A stretch of 64,000 nucleotides of DNA from NCBI RefSeq assembly GCF_022385335.1, contig NZ_CP092431.1, positions 3,162,001-3,226,000 of the forward strand. The letters are read 5' to 3'. The notes below the pieces were generated by a model. That model had not been told where the DNA came from. It did no database searches and saw only the letters and a list, made by a program, of their open reading frames with translations. Shown one piece after another: positions 35,236-43,963 of this stretch (within the stretch, counting starts at the first letter, position 1; each line of letters opens with the position of its first letter). The stretch is from Streptomyces deccanensis. Its GTDB lineage: Bacteria; Actinomycetota; Actinomycetes; Streptomycetales; Streptomycetaceae. Position numbers and translations under genes: made by a program.

Positions 35236-36279
35236 GTGAAGGAACTCTTCGGCAAGCTCGCCGACGGGACCGAGGTCCACCGCTGGTCGCTGGAGAACGG
35301 CGGCACACGGCTGAAGGTCCTGTCCTACGGCGGCATCGTGCAGTCACTGGAGGTACCGGACGGCGAGGGCCGGTACGCAGGCGTCTCCCTCGGCTTCGAC
35401 ACCGTCGAGGCGTACGTCGCCGAGTCCCCGTACTTCGGCGCGCTGATCGGCCGGTACGGCAACCGCCTCGGCGAGGGCCGCTTCACGCTGGACGGCACGA
35501 CGTACGAGCTGTCCGTCAACGACGGCGCCAACAGTCTGCACGGCGGCGCCGGCGGCTTCGACAAGGTGGTCTGGGAGGTCGAGCCGTTCGAGCGGGACTC
35601 CGAGGTCGGGCTGTACCTGACCCACACGAGCACCGACGGCGACATGGGCTACCCGGGCACCCTCGACGTGAAGGTGACGTACACGCTCACCTCGCGGGGC
35701 GAGTGGCGCGTCGACTACGAGGCCACCACCGACCGGGCCACCGTCGTCAACCTCACCAGTCATGTGTACTGGAACCTCGCGGGCGAGGGCAGCGGCTCGG
35801 TCGGCGACCACCGGCTGACGATCGCCGCCGACCGCTACACCCCCGTCGACTCCGGGCTGATCCCCACCGGTGAACCGGCCGGGGTCGAGGGCACCCCCTT
35901 CGACTTCCGTACGGGCAAGACGATCGCCGAGGACCTCCGCAGGGCCGACCCGCAGCTGCTGTACGCCAAGGGCTTCGACCACAACTGGGTCCTCGACAAG
36001 GGCGTCACCGCGGAGCCGGAGTGGGCCGCGACCCTGGTGGACCCGGCGTCGGGCCGCACGCTGCGGATCTCCACGACCGAGCCCGGGCTGCAGTTCTACT
36101 CCGGGAACTTCCTGGACGGCACACTCGTCGGCCCCTCCGGGACGATCTACCGGCAGGGCGACGCGCTCTGTCTGGAGACGCAGCACTTCCCGGACTCGCC
36201 CAACAAGCCGTCCTACCCGTCGACCGTGCTGCGACCTGGGGAGACGTACCGCTCGACGACCGTCCACGCCTTCGACTAG
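35236..36279 (+). CDS. galM: aldose 1-epimerase (second copy)
   Basis: A 347-aa mutarotase paralogous to the 1612-2601 product (shared ELFG-LxDGTxVHRW and YGGIVQS-EVPD). Conserved sites: NSLHGGAGGFD (His), NLTSHVYWNLAG (general-acid His) and LETQHFPDSPNKP (general-base Glu). GTG 35236; the Shine-Dalgarno site is weak. It lies directly downstream of the chvE-gguAB terminator, so it may have its own promoter or be read through. In this setting it would equilibrate anomers of arabinose, galactose or xylose taken up by that importer. A hairpin follows. Confidence 0.93.
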   Translation: MKELFGKLADGTEVHRWSLENGGTRLKVLSYGGIVQSLEVPDGEGRYAGVSLGFDTVEAYVAESPYFGALIGRYGNRLGEGRFTLDGTTYELSVNDGANSLHGGAGGFDKVVWEVEPFERDSEVGLYLTHTSTDGDMGYPGTLDVKVTYTLTSRGEWRVDYEATTDRATVVNLTSHVYWNLAGEGSGSVGDHRLTIAADRYTPVDSGLIPTGEPAGVEGTPFDFRTGKTIAEDLRRADPQLLYAKGFDHNWVLDKGVTAEPEWAATLVDPASGRTLRISTTEPGLQFYSGNFLDGTLVGPSGTIYRQGDALCLETQHFPDSPNKPSYPSTVLRPGETYRSTTVHAFD

Positions 36280-36296
36280 GCGCGGCGGCGGTGGGG

Positions 36297-36318
36297 CCGC
36301 CGTCCCGGCCGACGGCGG
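36297..36318 (+). terminator. hairpin downstream of second galM
   Basis: CCGCCGTC-n6-GACGGCGG, a perfect 8-bp stem 18 nt after the stop; an overlapping shorter stem (36286-36302) is an alternative fold. Confidence 0.55.
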
Positions 36319-36476
36319 TCTTCACAGCCCACTCACAATTTCCGACCAAATCCTCAGTGGTTGAACAGCGCCCCCCGAGCCTCCGTATGTAGGGGCGGCC
36401 CGTGCTCCCCCGCCCGGGCCACCCTTAGTCGTCGGACCCGGTCGTCCCCAACGGGTCCGCCCCCTACGGAGGTTCC

Positions 36477-38114
36477 ATGGCCGACAACGTCACCTCGTTG
36501 TTCCGCAGCACTGCGGCGCACAGCCCCTCGATGGCGGCGCTGACACGTGAGGGCGGCGATGGTGCGGGTCCGGTGGACTTCTGTATCCCCTGCAACCCCT
36601 ACTTCCCCACCCCCGCCATGTTCGACGACATGGCGAGCAAGCTGCGCGACATCATCACGTACTACCCGAGCAGCGCCGACACGATCACGGCCGAGCTGTG
36701 CAACCTGCTCCAACTGCCGCCGCAGTGCGTGGCGATGGGCAACGGCTCGACCGAACTCATCACCTGGATCGACCACTTGCTGGTCCGGGAGTCCCTCGCC
36801 GTCCCCGTCCCCACCTTCGGCCGCTGGACCGACCAGCCCATGGAGACCGGCAAGCGGGTCGACATGTTCCCGCTCCAGGAGTCCAGCGGCTTCGCCCTCG
36901 ACCTCGCGCAGTACGCCGAGTTCATACGGGCCCGCGGCACCAGGGTCGCCGTCATCTGCAACCCCAACAACCCCGACGGCGGCTTCCTCCACCGGCACGC
37001 GCTGGTGCAGTTCATGGACGCGATGGCCGACCTGGACCTGATCGTCATCGACGAGTCGTTCCTGGAGTTCGCCGACGCCGAGTCCGAGCCGTCCACGGTC
37101 CAGGACGCCGTCATGCGGCCCAACGTGGTGGTGCTGCGCAGCCTCGGCAAGAACTTCGGCCTGCACGGCATCCGCTTCGGCTACCTGGTCGCCAACCCGG
37201 CGCTCGCCGGCAAGGTCCGCTCGATGCTGCCGAAGTGGAACCTCAACTCCTTCGCCGAGCACGTGGTGTTCATGCTGAAAAACCACGGCGCCGAGTACAT
37301 GGAGAGCCTGCACCAGGTCCGCCGGGACCGGCTGGACATGGCCCGCCAGCTCTCCGCCCTCCCCGGGCTGACGGTCTACCCGTCGCAGGGGAACTTCCTC
37401 TTCGTGCGCCTGCCCGTGGGCGCCGAGGGCACCGTGGTCCGCGACCGGCTGCTCACCGAGCACCGGATCCTGGTCCGCGAGTGCGGCAACAAGGTCGGCT
37501 CGTCCAGTCGCTTCCTGCGACTCGTGGTCCGGCCCCAGGTGGACGTGCGTCGCCTGGTGTCCGGCCTGGAGTCGGTTCTCTACGGGTCCAGGAGGGGAGC
37601 CGCCGTGCCCGAGCTGAGCACCGGGACCAGCTACAGCTCGGGCACGGCGGCCGTGGACCGGCTGATGGGCGAGACCAGCGGCACCGGCATGCAGAACCTC
37701 GCCGCGCAGGCCATGAGCATGCCGACCCCGGCGCCCGCGTCCTCCATGCAGTTCGCGACCCCGGCGCCGGCGCCGGCCCCGGCCCCCGCGCCCGCCGCCG
37801 CGTCCATGCAGTTCCCGTCTCCCGCAGCCGCACCCGCGCCGGCCCCGATGCCGATGCCGATGCCGGTACCGGTCCCCGCGCCGGCGCCGGCCCCGATGCC
37901 CGCCGCGCCGGCCGCCGCGATGCCGGCCCCCGGCCTCCAGCCCGTCGCCCAGACCGGCATGCCCGGTCTCGCGGCCGCCGCCCAGGGCCGCCGCACCATG
38001 GGCGCGGCCCAGGGCCTCACCGCGGCCCAGGTACGCGGCCGCACCCAGCCGGACCCCCTGGAGGAGCCCCAGGGGTGGCCGGCTGCGGGAGGGGTCTACA
38101 ACCAGGTGGGGTGA
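36477..38114 (+). CDS. PLP-dependent class I/II aminotransferase with long Pro/Ala-rich C-terminal tail
   Basis: 545 aa. The first ~375 residues form a fold-type I aminotransferase like histidinol-phosphate transaminase or CobC: NPNNPDGG, VIDESFLEFA, and Schiff-base Lys225 in SLGKNFGLHGIRFGY. Arg of FLRLVVRP binds substrate carboxylate. The last ~160 residues are low complexity (PAPAPAPAPAPAAASMQF, PMPMPMPVPVPAPAP) and have no place in the family fold. ATG 36477 follows GGAGG. It is monocistronic. The tail may be a flexible linker or interaction region. The stop codon lies in the first of four 14-nt tandem repeats. Substrate unknown; his-cluster genes are absent nearby. Confidence 0.88.
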   Translation: MADNVTSLFRSTAAHSPSMAALTREGGDGAGPVDFCIPCNPYFPTPAMFDDMASKLRDIITYYPSSADTITAELCNLLQLPPQCVAMGNGSTELITWIDHLLVRESLAVPVPTFGRWTDQPMETGKRVDMFPLQESSGFALDLAQYAEFIRARGTRVAVICNPNNPDGGFLHRHALVQFMDAMADLDLIVIDESFLEFADAESEPSTVQDAVMRPNVVVLRSLGKNFGLHGIRFGYLVANPALAGKVRSMLPKWNLNSFAEHVVFMLKNHGAEYMESLHQVRRDRLDMARQLSALPGLTVYPSQGNFLFVRLPVGAEGTVVRDRLLTEHRILVRECGNKVGSSSRFLRLVVRPQVDVRRLVSGLESVLYGSRRGAAVPELSTGTSYSSGTAAVDRLMGETSGTGMQNLAAQAMSMPTPAPASSMQFATPAPAPAPAPAPAAASMQFPSPAAAPAPAPMPMPMPVPVPAPAPAPMPAAPAAAMPAPGLQPVAQTGMPGLAAAAQGRRTMGAAQGLTAAQVRGRTQPDPLEEPQGWPAAGGVYNQVG

Positions 38115-38157
38115 GCCAGGTGGGGTGAGCCAGGTGGGGTGAGCCAGGTGGGGTGAG
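38102..38157 (+). repeat. four perfect 14-nt tandem repeats over the aminotransferase stop codon
   Basis: Unit CCAGGTGGGGTGAG at 38102-38115, 38116-38129, 38130-38143 and 38144-38157. The stop TGA (38112-38114) is in unit 1, and each unit carries the same GTGA. Copy number change would not alter the protein unless unit 1 is lost. Confidence 0.9.
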
Positions 38158-38181
38158 CCCCGCCCCCCACGGATCACACGA

Positions 38182-38230
38182 GCCGCCGCCCCCGACGGGC
38201 CCTGCACGGGTTGCCGTCGGGGGCGGCGGC
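38182..38230. terminator. bidirectional hairpin terminator
   Basis: A perfect 17-bp stem GCCGCCGCCCCCGACGG with a 15-nt loop, between the aminotransferase (+) and RTX-repeat (-) genes. Confidence 0.8.
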
Positions 38231-38283
38231 ATGTGAGGCGGTTGGCATACGGGACCGCTGCGGGGCTGCCGGACGGCTGGGCT

Positions 38284-38349
38284 GTTGGACCGCCGAGCCG
38301 CAGGACCGCTGGCTTGCTGGACCGTTGGACCGCTGAGCCGCAGGACCGC
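38284..38349 (+). repeat. pair of 26-nt direct repeats in low-complexity intergenic DNA
   Basis: GTTGGACCGC(C/T)GAGCCGCAGG... occurs at 38284-38309 and 38324-38349 (25 of 26 identical). It sits within a stretch (38236-38412) rich in GGACCGC and CTGTTGG words. No gene is evident there. Confidence 0.7.
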
Positions 38350-38412
38350 ATGGGCTGTTGGGCCGCTCGGTCGCTGGGCCGGCTCGGCTGGGGCGGGTCG
38401 GGGGTTCGGGGG

Positions 38413-39303
38413 TCAGTTCTGGTGGAGCTTGTTGCGGCCCGGGCCGCCGGAGAGGGCGTCCGTGCCCTTGCCGCCGTACAAGGTGTCGTCGCCGCTGTTG
38501 CCGTAGAGCTTGTCGTTGCCGTCCTCGCCGTACAGCCTGTCGTTGCCCTTGCCGCCGTACAGGGCGTCGCCGCCCGCCCGGCCGCGCAGGGTGTCGTTGC
38601 CGGAGTCGCCGTAGAGGCCGTTCCCTCGCGCGTCCCCGGTGAGGGTGTCGTGGTCGGCGCCGCCGTGGCACGCGTACGCGCAGCCGGTCATCGTGTCGTT
38701 GCCGCGTCCGCCGAAGGAGCCGAGCCCCCAGACACCGCCGCCGCCGTCGGTCCGGTCGTCGCCGTTCTCGCCGTACAGCACGACGGAGTTGTTGCCGAGG
38801 AGCACGTCGTTGCCGCTGCCGCCGTGGATCGCGGCGTACGCGGAGTTGGCCGCGGCGACGGTGACCGTGTCGTTGCCGTCGCCGACGCTGACGTCGTAGA
38901 TGTCGGAGTCGTCGGAGCCCATCGGGATGGGGACCGCGCACTCGGCGACGGTACGGTCGGCCGGTTTCGGGTACGTGCACTCCTTCGCGGCGAGCGTGAT
39001 GGCGTACCGGTCGTCGAAGGTCAGCACGTAGTCCGCCTCCCACTCCGTGCGCTCCACGATCTTCGCCGACACCGTCAGCCGGTTCGCCTGTCCGGGCGCG
39101 GCCTTGAACCACAGCTCGCCCTGTTCGTGCACGAGGGAGGCGGTGGACGCGGGCGCGGCCTGGGCGAGCGGCGCGGCGGCGAGCAGGGCGCCGGTCAGTG
39201 CCAGGGTGAGCGCCGTGGTGGCGGTGACCGTCCTCGAAGTGCCGACGGCGCGGCGGGCCGTGCGGGCGGGCGGGCGGTGGCTGGGCAGGCTGCGGATGGG
39301 CAT
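38413..39303 (-). CDS. secreted RTX-type calcium-binding repeat protein
   Basis: A 296-aa secreted protein. The signal peptide ([19 protein letters not shown]) ends near AQAAPAS. A beta-rich N-terminal part is followed, from about residue 150, by glycine/aspartate nonapeptides ([55 protein letters not shown]). These form a calcium-stabilised beta-roll. Starts at ATG 39303; an open extension to 39351 is less likely. No type I secretion genes are nearby, so Sec export is expected. There is no catalytic domain, so the role may be cell-surface or structural. Confidence 0.87.
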   Translation of the reverse strand: MPIRSLPSHRPPARTARRAVGTSRTVTATTALTLALTGALLAAAPLAQAAPASTASLVHEQGELWFKAAPGQANRLTVSAKIVERTEWEADYVLTFDDRYAITLAAKECTYPKPADRTVAECAVPIPMGSDDSDIYDVSVGDGNDTVTVAAANSAYAAIHGGSGNDVLLGNNSVVLYGENGDDRTDGGGGVWGLGSFGGRGNDTMTGCAYACHGGADHDTLTGDARGNGLYGDSGNDTLRGRAGGDALYGGKGNDRLYGEDGNDKLYGNSGDDTLYGGKGTDALSGGPGRNKLHQN

Positions 39304-39676
39304 GACGAAGCACCCCTTCGGGGACCGTGGGCGAACGTGGGAAACGAGCACCCCGTACGACCGGGCCGCGGCACCGGTGGTTGTAGCGAAAGCCCCGCTC
39401 CGACGCCATCAACTCCGGTTTCATCCGGGGGACTTGCGCGAGCGGCCACGAGTTCACCTCGCGGCCACCCCGCGCCCCGGGCGGCCGTCCGGTGAGGTGA
39501 ACGGCGGGGGCGCCGAATCCGTACTTCCTGTCGCCGGTGAGGCATATCGGTCACTGCGCCGCTCCGTCACGTCGTCGGAATCAAAACGCAACGCCCACGG
39601 CCCCGTAGGCCCCGGCACGCACCATACGATCAAGCCCGATCACGACTCCTGTCAGGAAGCTGGAAGAGGGTGGACC
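39304..39676. other. divergent intergenic region
   Basis: 373 nt between the RTX gene (-) and the solute-binding protein (+). I see no gene, no strong palindrome and no confident promoter; TACGAT at about 39627 is a possible -10 element for the + gene. Confidence 0.5.
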
Positions 39677-40936
39677 GTGCGCCACAACGCCCGGACGATC
39701 GTGGCGGTCATGGCCGCGCTGGGGCTCACGGCCGGGCTGTCCGGCTGCGGCGGCGACGCGGACGCGGAGTCGGGGACGGTCTCCCTGACCGTCGTCGCGA
39801 CCAACTACGGCGACAGCGTCCACAAGAACTCCGAGGGCTACTGGGACCGGGTGGCCCTCGCGTTCGGCGCCGAGCACCCGGGGATCGACGTGAACGTCCA
39901 GGTCCACGACCCGGACGAGGTCGACGCGAAGGTGGCGGAGCTCATCGAGCGGGGTGACGCGCCGGACATCGTGCAGACGGACAGCTACTCGGAGTACGCC
40001 GCGCGCGACCTCCTCTACAGCGCCGACGAGGTGCTGTCGGTCCCGGTCCAGGCCTCCTTCGTGCGGAGCCTCGCGAACGCCGGGGAGATGGACCGCGCCC
40101 AGTACGGCATGCCCTTCACCGCGAGCACCCGGCTGCTCTACTACAACAAGGGCCTGTTCGCGTCGGCGGGCCTGGAGCCCCCGACGACGTGGGACGAACT
40201 CCTCGAGGACGCACGGGTGTTGAAGGCGCGGGGGGTGAAGTACCCGATCGCCGTGCCGCTCGGCCCGGAGGAGGCGGAGGCCGAGACGCTGATGTGGCTG
40301 CTGGCCGGCGACGGCGGCTACACCGACTCCACCAACCGTTACGACATCGCCTCCGCCGCCAACGTGGCGACGCTGACCTGGCTGAAGGAGAACCTGATCG
40401 GCGAGGGTCTCACCGGCCCGGTCCCACCCGCCGAGCTGAACCGGGGCGAGGCGGTCGAGGCGTTCCTCACCGGTGAGGCGGCCATGGTCAACGCGCCGCT
40501 GTCGCTGATCCGCCAGATCGAGGACTCCTCCGACTCCGTGCCGTACGGGGCCGTACCGCTGCCGAGCCGCGACGGCGACGAGACGCCGACGATGGGCACC
40601 GCGGACTGGGTCGTCGCCTTCCGCGACGACGACCACCGCGCCGCCATAGGCCAGTTCCTCGACTTCCTCTACACCGACAAGTACGTGACCGAGCAGGCCG
40701 CCCAGTACGAACTGCTCCCCGTCACCACGTCCGCCGCCGACGCGATGCGCGCCGCCAAGGCCCACAAGCCCCTGTGGAACGGCCTCGACACCCTCCAGAA
40801 CCTCCGCCTCTACCCCGTCGCCGAGACCAACTGGTCCAAGGTGGCCACCGAGATCCGCCGCCGCATCGGCAAGGCGGTGTCGCCGGACGGGAACCCCCGG
40901 GAGGTTTTGGAGTCGATCGCGAGGGTGGCGCGCTGA
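39677..40936 (+). CDS. extracellular solute-binding lipoprotein (ABC family 1), orphan
   Basis: A 419-aa sugar-type binding lipoprotein. The signal and lipobox GLSGC are followed by a family 1 PBP fold: VSLTVVATNYGDS, FGAEHPGIDVNVQVHDPDEV, YGMPFTASTRLLYYNKGLF and TMGTADWVVAF. It resembles maltose/CUT1 receptors. GTG 39677 follows GAGGGT. Permease genes usually sit next to CUT1 receptors, but none is here; the next gene is an APH-like kinase. It must therefore use a transporter encoded elsewhere, or have a sensory role. Ligand unknown. Confidence 0.9.
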   Translation: MRHNARTIVAVMAALGLTAGLSGCGGDADAESGTVSLTVVATNYGDSVHKNSEGYWDRVALAFGAEHPGIDVNVQVHDPDEVDAKVAELIERGDAPDIVQTDSYSEYAARDLLYSADEVLSVPVQASFVRSLANAGEMDRAQYGMPFTASTRLLYYNKGLFASAGLEPPTTWDELLEDARVLKARGVKYPIAVPLGPEEAEAETLMWLLAGDGGYTDSTNRYDIASAANVATLTWLKENLIGEGLTGPVPPAELNRGEAVEAFLTGEAAMVNAPLSLIRQIEDSSDSVPYGAVPLPSRDGDETPTMGTADWVVAFRDDDHRAAIGQFLDFLYTDKYVTEQAAQYELLPVTTSAADAMRAAKAHKPLWNGLDTLQNLRLYPVAETNWSKVATEIRRRIGKAVSPDGNPREVLESIARVAR

Positions 40937-41111
40937 AGGACCGATGAGAGGTCCGAAGGGGGCTGGTGAGGGCTGGTTCGGGTGAGGGGTTCCCGGCGTC
41001 GCCTGTCGCCGGGGCGCGCGCCCGCGCCCGAGCCCCGAACAAGCCGATCACCCGCGCGCCGCCGGTGCCGTAGGGTGCGCGGGTCGGTCCGGCGGAGAGG
41101 TGGTTCGGAAC

Positions 41112-42104
41112 ATGGCACCCGGTGCGGTGACGCGGGAGCGGTTGGCGAGCGCGGCGCGGGCCGCGCTGGGCGGCGGTCGGCGGCTGGAGGCGGTCGAGCG
41201 GGTCGCGGGCGGCAGCAAGAAGGGCGTGTACCGCCTGGTGATGGACGACGCGACGACCGCGATCGCCTACCTGTGGGACGACGCCGAGAACTACTGGCCG
41301 GCCGCCGAGGGGGACGACGACCTGACCGACCCGTTCTCCCCCGGCCTCGGGCTCGATCTGTTCGAGGCCGCGCACACGCGGCTGACCGCGCTCGGCGTCC
41401 GCGTCCCGGCGATCCGCCTCGTCGACCGCGAAGGCGGCGCCCACGGCCCGGCCGATCTCGCGATCGTCGAGGATCTCCGGGGCGAGAGCCTGGAGGACCT
41501 GCTCGCGCGCGACCGTCGCGCGGCCGCGCCGGTCATGGCCCGGCTCGCGGAGTCGCTGGCCGCGATGCGGGCTCACCGGGCACCGGCGTACGGCAAGGCG
41601 GCCGTGGTCGACGCGGGCGGCACCTCGCGCGGTACGTCGTGCGAGGGCGTGGTGCTCGACCGCGCGCTGCGCGACCTCGCCGAGGCGGCCTCGCGCGACC
41701 CGCGGATGGCGGGGGCCCGCGACCGGTTGGAGGAGCGGCTGCTCGGCCTGGCGGCGGCGGTGCGGCCGCGTGCGGAGTACGCGGTCGTGCACGGCGAACT
41801 GGGACCCGACCACGTGCTGGTGGACGCGGACGGGAACCCCGTGGCGATCGACATCGAGGGGGTGATGTACTTCGACGTCGAGTGGGAGCACGTGTTCCTG
41901 CGCATACGCCTGCACGACGACTACCGGCCGCTGGAGGTGGCCGGGTTGGACGAGGACCGGCTCGCGCTCTACCTGCTCGCGCAGCGGCTCTCACTGACGG
42001 CGGGGCCGCTGCGGCTGCTCGACGGGGACTTCCCCGACCGGGCCTTCATGGCGGACATCGCCGAGCACAACCTGCGACAGGCGCTGGAACTGGTCGGCGT
42101 GTGA
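41112..42104 (+). CDS. aminoglycoside-phosphotransferase-like kinase
   Basis: A 330-aa cytoplasmic kinase-fold protein. The catalytic loop is HGELGPDHVLVD (variant of HGDLxxxN; His at the Asn position is unusual) and the metal-binding motif is IDIEGVMYFD. The N-lobe has GGSKKGVYRLV for nucleotide binding. ATG 41112 is preferred; GTG 41100 abuts GGAGAGG too closely. Actinobacterial members usually phosphorylate small molecules that are not antibiotics, so resistance should not be assumed. It lies between an orphan binding protein and the left end of a tnpB element, with no operon partner. Confidence 0.83.
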   Translation: MAPGAVTRERLASAARAALGGGRRLEAVERVAGGSKKGVYRLVMDDATTAIAYLWDDAENYWPAAEGDDDLTDPFSPGLGLDLFEAAHTRLTALGVRVPAIRLVDREGGAHGPADLAIVEDLRGESLEDLLARDRRAAAPVMARLAESLAAMRAHRAPAYGKAAVVDAGGTSRGTSCEGVVLDRALRDLAEAASRDPRMAGARDRLEERLLGLAAAVRPRAEYAVVHGELGPDHVLVDADGNPVAIDIEGVMYFDVEWEHVFLRIRLHDDYRPLEVAGLDEDRLALYLLAQRLSLTAGPLRLLDGDFPDRAFMADIAEHNLRQALELVGV

Positions 42105-42434
42105 ATCCCCGGTGCCGCGACTCGTTCACGGTGGTCTCCGCACGGGGTGAACACCGCCCCAATTTGCACCGACACCGTCGGCACGGTGAGCGAGATCTTC
42201 GAGGCGTTCAGCAAGATTCTTGCGAGGAACCCCGGGTGTTTACGCCTGGGAGGAATCGCATCGTGTGGTGGCGACGCGGAGCGTCGCAGTGGCCGGGAGT
42301 TCGGGCGCGGAGCGCCCGTAGAGCTGCGGCGAAGCTGGGGCAATGTCGAACGTACAGCCGGTGGGTCGCTGAATGGCGGGACAGGTGTGCGGAAGTGGTC
42401 TGTTTGTACGGGCGACTGTGTAGGTTCGGGTGCC
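42105..42434. other. junction region: left flank and left end of the tnpB element
   Basis: 330 nt without a convincing gene. It contains an imperfect hairpin CCCGGGTG-TTTA-CGCCTGGG (42231-42250). Two perfect stems follow: GCGACGC-GGA-GCGTCGC (42271-42287) and GGGCGC-GGA-GCGCCC (42303-42317). These are typical of subterminal structure at IS200/IS605-type left ends. DNA left of about 42230 is probably old target sequence. Confidence 0.55.
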
Positions 42435-43680
42435 ATGAAGCTGGTGGTGCAGGTCAAGCTGTTGCCGACGCCCGTACAGGCGGCGGCGCTTGAGGCGACC
42501 CTGCACGCCTGCAACGAGGCGGCGTCCTGGGTGTCCGGGGTGGCCTTCGCCCAGGATGTGAAGCGGAACTTCGCGCTGCGCGAGCACACCTACCGAGAGA
42601 TCAAGCAGCGGTGGGGCTTGGGCGCGCAGGCTGCCCAGCACGTCATCAAGAAGACCTGCGACGCCTACCGCACGCTGGCGGCGAATGCGAAGGCCGGGAA
42701 CCTGGGCAAGCCGTGGTCCAAGCGGTACCGGCGGGCCACCGAGAAACCGATCACGTTCCGGCCCGAGGGTGCGCAGCCCTATGACGACCGGATGCTGTCC
42801 TGGCAGATCACCGACCGCACCATCTCCCTCTGGACCCTGTCCGGACGGGTGAAGGAGGTTGCGTTCACCGCCTCCCCGGAGCAACTGGCCCGTCTGGCCC
42901 TGTACCGCAAGGGCGAGTCCGACCTGCTGTACCGGGACGGCATGTGGTTTTTGAACGCGACCTGCGAGATCCCCGAAGCCGAACCGAACGCGGATCCGGA
43001 CGGCTTTCTCGGTATCGACCTGGGGATCGTGAACATCGCCACCACCTCGGACGGTCAGATCATGGCCGGGCGCGAACTCAACCGGGGACGGCTGCGCGAA
43101 CGCACCCTGCGCACCAAGCTGCAGAAGAAGAACACCCCGTCCGCCAAACGCCGGCTGAAGAAGCGGCGGCGCAAGGAGGCCCGGCGGGCCAGGGACATCA
43201 ACCACAAGATCGCGAAGCATGTGGTGGCCGAGGCAGAACGCACCGGACGCGGAATCGCCCCCGAAGAACTGACGGGCATCCGCGCACGGGTACGGCTTCG
43301 CAAGCCCCAACGGGCCACCCACTCCAGCTGGAGCTTTGCCCAGCTGGGGACGTTCATCGCGTACAAGGCCAAGAAGGCCGGGGTGCCGGTGGTGTACGTC
43401 GACCCGGCGTACACCTCCCGCACCTGCGCCGAATGCGGCCACATCGACAAGGCGAACCGGGTCTCCCAGGCCTGGTTCGCGTGCCGGTCCTGCGGAATCG
43501 TTGATCACGCAGACCGCAACAGCTCCCGCAACATCCGCGCCCGCGCGGAAGAGTTGTGGCGACGCGGGGCGCAGTCAACCGCCCCAGACCCACCCCCGAC
43601 ATCCGAGGGCGGGACAGGACGCAAGCGCAGCACCACAGCCAGTGGCGCCCGCTCTGCAAGCCCGGGACTTTAGTCCCGGG
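42231..43680 (+). mobile_element. IS200/IS605-type element with tnpB only (IS1341-like)
   Basis: One tnpB gene is flanked by a left-end hairpin (42231-42250) and a right-end hairpin CCCGGGACT-TT-AGTCCCGGG (43661-43680) that overlaps the tnpB stop. No tnpA (HUH transposase) is present, so movement would need help in trans. There are no target duplications, as expected for this family. The outer boundaries are approximate. An SDR gene fragment begins directly beyond the right hairpin. Confidence 0.72.
42435..43673 (+). CDS. tnpB: RNA-guided endonuclease TnpB
   Basis: A 412-aa TnpB, the family ancestral to Cas12, which cleaves DNA using a guide RNA from the element's right end. An N-terminal HTH/WED region is followed by Ruv[12 protein letters not shown] (Asp195), APEELTG (Glu277) and [11 protein letters not shown] (Asp360). 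The zinc finger is CAEC...CRSC (Cys331, 334, 350, 353). All catalytic residues are intact, so the protein looks functional. ATG 42435 gives the standard [15 protein letters not shown] start; a longer open frame to 42147 is the element's left end. The C-terminal ~35 aa are low complexity and overlap the predicted omega-RNA. Confidence 0.93.
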   Translation: MKLVVQVKLLPTPVQAAALEATLHACNEAASWVSGVAFAQDVKRNFALREHTYREIKQRWGLGAQAAQHVIKKTCDAYRTLAANAKAGNLGKPWSKRYRRATEKPITFRPEGAQPYDDRMLSWQITDRTISLWTLSGRVKEVAFTASPEQLARLALYRKGESDLLYRDGMWFLNATCEIPEAEPNADPDGFLGIDLGIVNIATTSDGQIMAGRELNRGRLRERTLRTKLQKKNTPSAKRRLKKRRRKEARRARDINHKIAKHVVAEAERTGRGIAPEELTGIRARVRLRKPQRATHSSWSFAQLGTFIAYKAKKAGVPVVYVDPAYTSRTCAECGHIDKANRVSQAWFACRSCGIVDHADRNSSRNIRARAEELWRRGAQSTAPDPPPTSEGGTGRKRSTTASGARSASPGL

Positions 43681-43696
43681 TCGTTGACCCAGAACA
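43560..43696 (+). ncRNA. predicted omega-RNA (reRNA) of TnpB with guide
   Basis: By analogy with characterised TnpB elements, the guide RNA scaffold covers the tnpB 3' end and ends at the right-end hairpin (43661-43680). The guide would be the ~16 nt that follow, TCGTTGACCCAGAACA, which is SDR-derived DNA. Boundaries are inferred, not seen. Confidence 0.4.
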
Positions 43697-43821
43697 CACC
43701 GCTCACTCGGGCCGGCGAGCCGGAGGAGGTGGCGGAGGCCGTGGCGTTCCTGGCCTCGGACAGGGCCAGCTACGTCACCGGTGCGGTGCTCGTCGCCGAC
43801 GGCGGCTACGTCGCGACCTGA
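43681..43821 (+). pseudogene. 3' fragment of an SDR-family oxidoreductase
   Basis: An open frame of 46 residues ending [37 protein letters not shown]. This is the unmistakable C-terminus of a classical short-chain dehydrogenase/reductase. The N-terminal ~200 residues, with the Rossmann GxxxGxG and YxxxK motifs, are missing. The fragment starts exactly at the tnpB element's right end. I found no matching 5' half left of the element, so insertion was probably accompanied by deletion. Not expected to be functional. Confidence 0.82.
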
Positions 43822-43963
43822 GACGCCGACCGAGTGATTCAGGGTAGGACGTGCGCGCCGGGTGCGGGCGGTCAACTCGGGTGACTCACAACGGACTTGA
43901 CGATCGGCCGCTTTGTCGAACTGACAGCTGGCGGACAGTTTCCGTTTCTAGAATGCCGTGTCC

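Noticed and set aside
38102..38157. Possible CRISPR-like array
   Set aside because: The four units are contiguous with no spacers and there are no cas genes; it is a simple tandem repeat.
42147..42434. N-terminal extension of TnpB
   Set aside because: The extra residues have no family similarity and contain the element's left-end hairpins. The standard TnpB start is ATG 42435.
43336..43821. Frame joining the tnpB region to the SDR fragment, suggesting a fusion protein
   Set aside because: Upstream of 43681 the frame is a shadow of tnpB. Only the SDR tail is real coding sequence, and it is a remnant.
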